Source: JAUMXJ01 sp041781135
Lineage (GTDB): Bacteria > Bacillota > Clostridia > Peptostreptococcales > Acidaminobacteraceae
Assembly (NCBI GenBank): GCA_041781135.1
Contig: JBHAZV010000052.1
Span: forward strand, 1 to 7,910
Reading direction: 5' to 3'
Length of the DNA: 7,910 bases
Below, piece after piece: positions 7,050 to 7,910 of this stretch. The notes under the pieces are model-generated. The model saw nothing but the letters and a program-made list of their open reading frames with translations, made no database searches and was not told the origin of the DNA. The position numbers were made by a program, and so were the translations under genes. The stretch's first letter is position 1. The number at the start of each line of letters is the position of its first letter.

Positions 7050-7087
7050 GCCGTGGAGGGGATACGTCATCCTACCGAGGGAATGGC
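7050..7087 (+). other. Possible small RNA fold upstream of the HAD gene
   Basis: GCCGT (7050-7054) can pair with ATGGC (7083-7087) using one G-U pair. Inside it GGGAT (7059-7063) pairs with ATCCT (7069-7073) around the loop ACGTC, extended by GG/CC (7055-7056 with 7075-7076) across a small internal loop. The outer stem has an A-C mismatch on the opposite strand, so a plus-strand transcript is favoured. The pairing is short and could be chance. It lies more than 120 bases before the HAD start codon. Confidence 0.2.
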
Positions 7088-7120
7088 GCTATAAATTGCA
7101 TTAATAACACCAAGGGTAAT

Positions 7121-7132
7121 ATACACGTGTAT
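7121..7132. promoter_or_regulatory. Perfect 12-bp palindrome, candidate operator
   Basis: ATACACGTGTAT is its own reverse complement. It lies 76 bp upstream of the HAD phosphatase start and immediately 5' of the best promoter candidate. A dyad of this size at such a position suits a dimeric transcription factor, but only one copy is seen and no regulator gene is present in the window. Confidence 0.35.
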
Positions 7133-7135
7133 GCG

Positions 7136-7165
7136 TTGGTTTGCAATAGCAAGTGTGTGTTTAAT
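7136..7165 (+). promoter_or_regulatory. Weak sigma-A-type promoter candidate for the HAD phosphatase gene
   Basis: TTGGTT (7136-7141) and TTTAAT (7160-7165) are separated by 18 nt. The -10 matches at five of six positions and the -35 at three. Transcription would begin near 7172, giving a leader of about 37 nt that includes the ribosome binding site at 7195-7200. Confidence 0.25.
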
Positions 7166-7208
7166 TACAAAAGCCAGGGCGGAATTGACTTTACAAGGAG
7201 AGCATATA

Positions 7209-7706
7209 ATGAAAATAGCTTTTTTGGACAGGGACGGAACAATAGTCAGGGATTACCCGGATGATGCATGGCGCGATGTTTGCGAACCTGAATTTTTAGA
7301 CGGCAGCATTCATGGGATAAGGGAATTGATCGGACGGGGCTACAAGGTAATAATCATCACTAACCAGTATATAATAGCCGAGGGCATCATTACAGTCGAG
7401 CAGTACGAATCGTTTACAAGAAAGATGCTTAAGGAATTCAGAAATAATGGCGTCGAGATTTTGGATATTTTTTATTGCCCACACAGCCGTGACGCGGGCT
7501 GTAGGTGTTGTAAGCCTCAGATTGGGCTTATTGAGCAAGCGCTTAAAAAATATCCAGAAATAGATATGGAAAATTCATTTATGTGTGGGGATTCGGAAAG
7601 CGATATGCAGTGCGCGCAAAATGCCGGCTTAAAATTTTATGGTATCGGTTTGGGTCAGGACTGTATTAAAGACTTGTCGGATTTGTGCACGGCGAAGCTT
7701 AATTGA
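7209..7706 (+). CDS. HAD-superfamily subfamily IIIA phosphatase, GmhB/histidinol-phosphatase-like, 165 aa
   Basis: This is a predicted cytosolic Mg-dependent phosphatase acting through a phospho-aspartate. Motif I is DRDGT (7-11; D7 nucleophile, D9 acid/base), motif II is ITNQ (50-53), the motif III lysine is K102, and motif IV is GDSESD (127-132) followed by AQNAG (136-140). A zinc-loop signature as in GmhB is present: C90-P-H92 with C98-R-C100, in the short-loop form C-x-H-x5-C-x-C. The start is ATG 7209, with AAGGAG (7195-7200) eight bases before it. An in-frame ATG at 7131 would add 26 residues before the beta-strand that always opens the domain, and it has no ribosome binding site at usable spacing. 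The residues after TNQ are YIIAEG rather than the SGIARG typical of GmhB, so the substrate may not be heptose bisphosphate. Characterised relatives dephosphorylate heptose-1,7-bisphosphate or histidinol phosphate. No other pathway gene is in view. Confidence 0.85.
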   Translation: MKIAFLDRDGTIVRDYPDDAWRDVCEPEFLDGSIHGIRELIGRGYKVIIITNQYIIAEGIITVEQYESFTRKMLKEFRNNGVEILDIFYCPHSRDAGCRCCKPQIGLIEQALKKYPEIDMENSFMCGDSESDMQCAQNAGLKFYGIGLGQDCIKDLSDLCTAKLN

Positions 7707-7723
7707 GTCCGCGCGCGGGGCAA

Positions 7724-7753
7724 TTGAGCATTTTTGCGCAGAACGCGTATAAT
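7724..7753 (+). promoter_or_regulatory. Upstream promoter (P1) of a probable rRNA operon
   Basis: TTGAGC (7724-7729) and a perfect TATAAT (7748-7753) are 18 nt apart, so transcription would start near 7760. It lies 18 bp past the HAD stop codon with no gene immediately downstream. Together with the second promoter 82-83 bp further on, it forms the tandem arrangement typical of rRNA operons. Confidence 0.5.
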
Positions 7754-7806
7754 CAGGCGATATTTAGTACCGCGCCAATAATGACAAAAATTTAACAATA
7801 AAAGTA

Positions 7807-7835
7807 TTGACCGCGCGGTCGGAGGATGGTATTAT
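7807..7835 (+). promoter_or_regulatory. Downstream promoter (P2) of a probable rRNA operon
   Basis: TTGACC (7807-7812) and TATTAT (7830-7835) have the optimal 17-nt spacer, each matching the sigma-A consensus at five of six positions. It is preceded by an A/T-rich stretch (about 7778-7806) that could act as an UP element. Transcription would start near 7842, about 42 nt before the boxA-like sequence. Confidence 0.6.
7809..7820. promoter_or_regulatory. Perfect 12-bp palindrome between the -35 and -10 of P2
   Basis: GACCGCGCGGTC is a perfect dyad that overlaps the last four bases of the -35 hexamer and fills the first part of the spacer, the position from which a bound protein would block RNA polymerase. 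Its CCGCGC core recurs at 7709-7714, inside the 10-bp palindrome CCGCGCGCGG, and at 7770-7775. No binding protein can be named. Confidence 0.4.
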
Positions 7836-7841
7836 GATTGA

Positions 7842-7910
7842 GCGTTCGCGGACGACAGCGCAAAGCACGGCGGCGAATTAGCATAGCACATTGAAAACTT
7901 CATACAGAAA
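7842..7910 (+). promoter_or_regulatory. Leader of a probable rRNA operon, with a boxA-like antitermination site at 7884-7904
   Basis: The segment TAGCACATTGAAAACTTCAT (from 7884) closely resembles the boxA-like (T)CTTTGAAAAC sequence found before 16S rRNA and in the 16S-23S spacer of Firmicutes, where NusB and ribosomal protein S10 (NusE) load the antitermination complex. It follows P1 and P2 and sits in a region with no credible gene. I infer that a 16S rRNA gene begins beyond the right edge; none of the 16S sequence itself is visible. Confidence 0.6.

Larger units (their letters stand above)
6978..7208. other. Divergent intergenic region between the TRIC and HAD phosphatase genes
   Basis: These 231 bp must hold the 5' control regions of both flanking genes. 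Three things are visible in it: a potential plus-strand fold at 7050-7087, a perfect 12-bp palindrome at 7121-7132, and a weak plus-strand promoter candidate at 7136-7165. On the minus strand only a poor promoter match (TTCACA, 19-nt spacer, TATTAA) precedes the TRIC gene. No known riboswitch consensus (TPP, FMN, SAM, cobalamin, glycine, lysine, fluoride) was recognised by eye, and no tRNA-like sequence was found. Confidence 0.5.

Noticed and set aside
7131..7208. Upstream in-frame ATG extending the HAD protein by 26 residues
   Set aside because: There is no ribosome binding site at proper spacing, and HAD-IIIA proteins begin immediately before the DxDGT strand, as the ATG at 7209 gives.
7185..7210. 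TTGACT and TATAAT directly at the HAD start codon as a promoter
   Set aside because: The spacer is only 14 nt and the -10 runs into the ATG. The interval holds the AAGGAG ribosome binding site, which would be lost from the transcript.
7709..7735. GC-rich palindrome CCGCGCGCGG followed later by TTTTT as a terminator for the HAD gene
   Set aside because: The palindrome has almost no room for a loop, and the T run begins 13 bases after the stem instead of directly behind it, overlapping the P1 region.
7834..7881. Fifteen-codon open frame with GGAGG eight bases upstream, as a leader peptide
   Set aside because: The ATG overlaps the -10 of P2, so transcripts from P2 would lack it. The region reads better as an rRNA leader. 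It remains possible only on P1 transcripts.

Overview
The window looks like a chromosomal segment of a low-to-mid GC Gram-positive bacterium of the Clostridia type, and nothing in it looks phage- or plasmid-borne. This rests on five features: an MreB-family gene, a secreted protein with S-layer-homology (SLH) repeats, strong AGGAGG-type ribosome binding sites, a zinc-ribbon/TPM gene pair resembling Bacillus subtilis ydjG-ydjH, and a boxA-like rRNA leader motif. No finer taxonomic placement is supported.

Layout. Positions 1-6283 hold five plus-strand genes in close succession: the 3' part of an MreB/Mbl gene (1-801), an SLH surface protein (847-2625), a divergent D-serine ammonia-lyase (2632-3846), a double zinc-ribbon membrane protein (3892-4989) and a two-domain TPM membrane protein (5000-6283). 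Gaps are 45 nt or less, two junctions have the ribosome binding site overlapping the upstream stop codon, and no convincing intrinsic terminator lies between them, so they are probably co-transcribed at least in part. A minus-strand TRIC/UPF0126 membrane channel gene (6336-6977) converges on them. A 231-bp divergent intergenic region (6978-7208) with a 12-bp perfect palindrome precedes a plus-strand HAD-IIIA phosphatase (7209-7706).

The last 204 bases (7707-7910) contain no credible gene. They look like the control region of a ribosomal RNA operon: two sigma-A-type promoters in tandem, a perfect 12-bp palindrome inside the spacer of the second, and a boxA-like sequence of the kind that precedes 16S rRNA in Firmicutes. 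The 16S gene would begin just past the right edge.

How the genes may work together. Four of the five genes in the first block act at the envelope: cell-shape filament, surface protein, and a ydjG/ydjH-like membrane pair that in B. subtilis belongs to a PspA/SPFH envelope-stress module. The D-serine lyase sits immediately after the surface-protein gene and could link this block to D-amino-acid handling, but that is inference. The points most worth a second look are the altered PLP-phosphate loop in the D-serine lyase, the ydjG/ydjH-like pair with no PspA or SPFH partner in view and a duplicated TPM domain, and the architecture of the rRNA control region.
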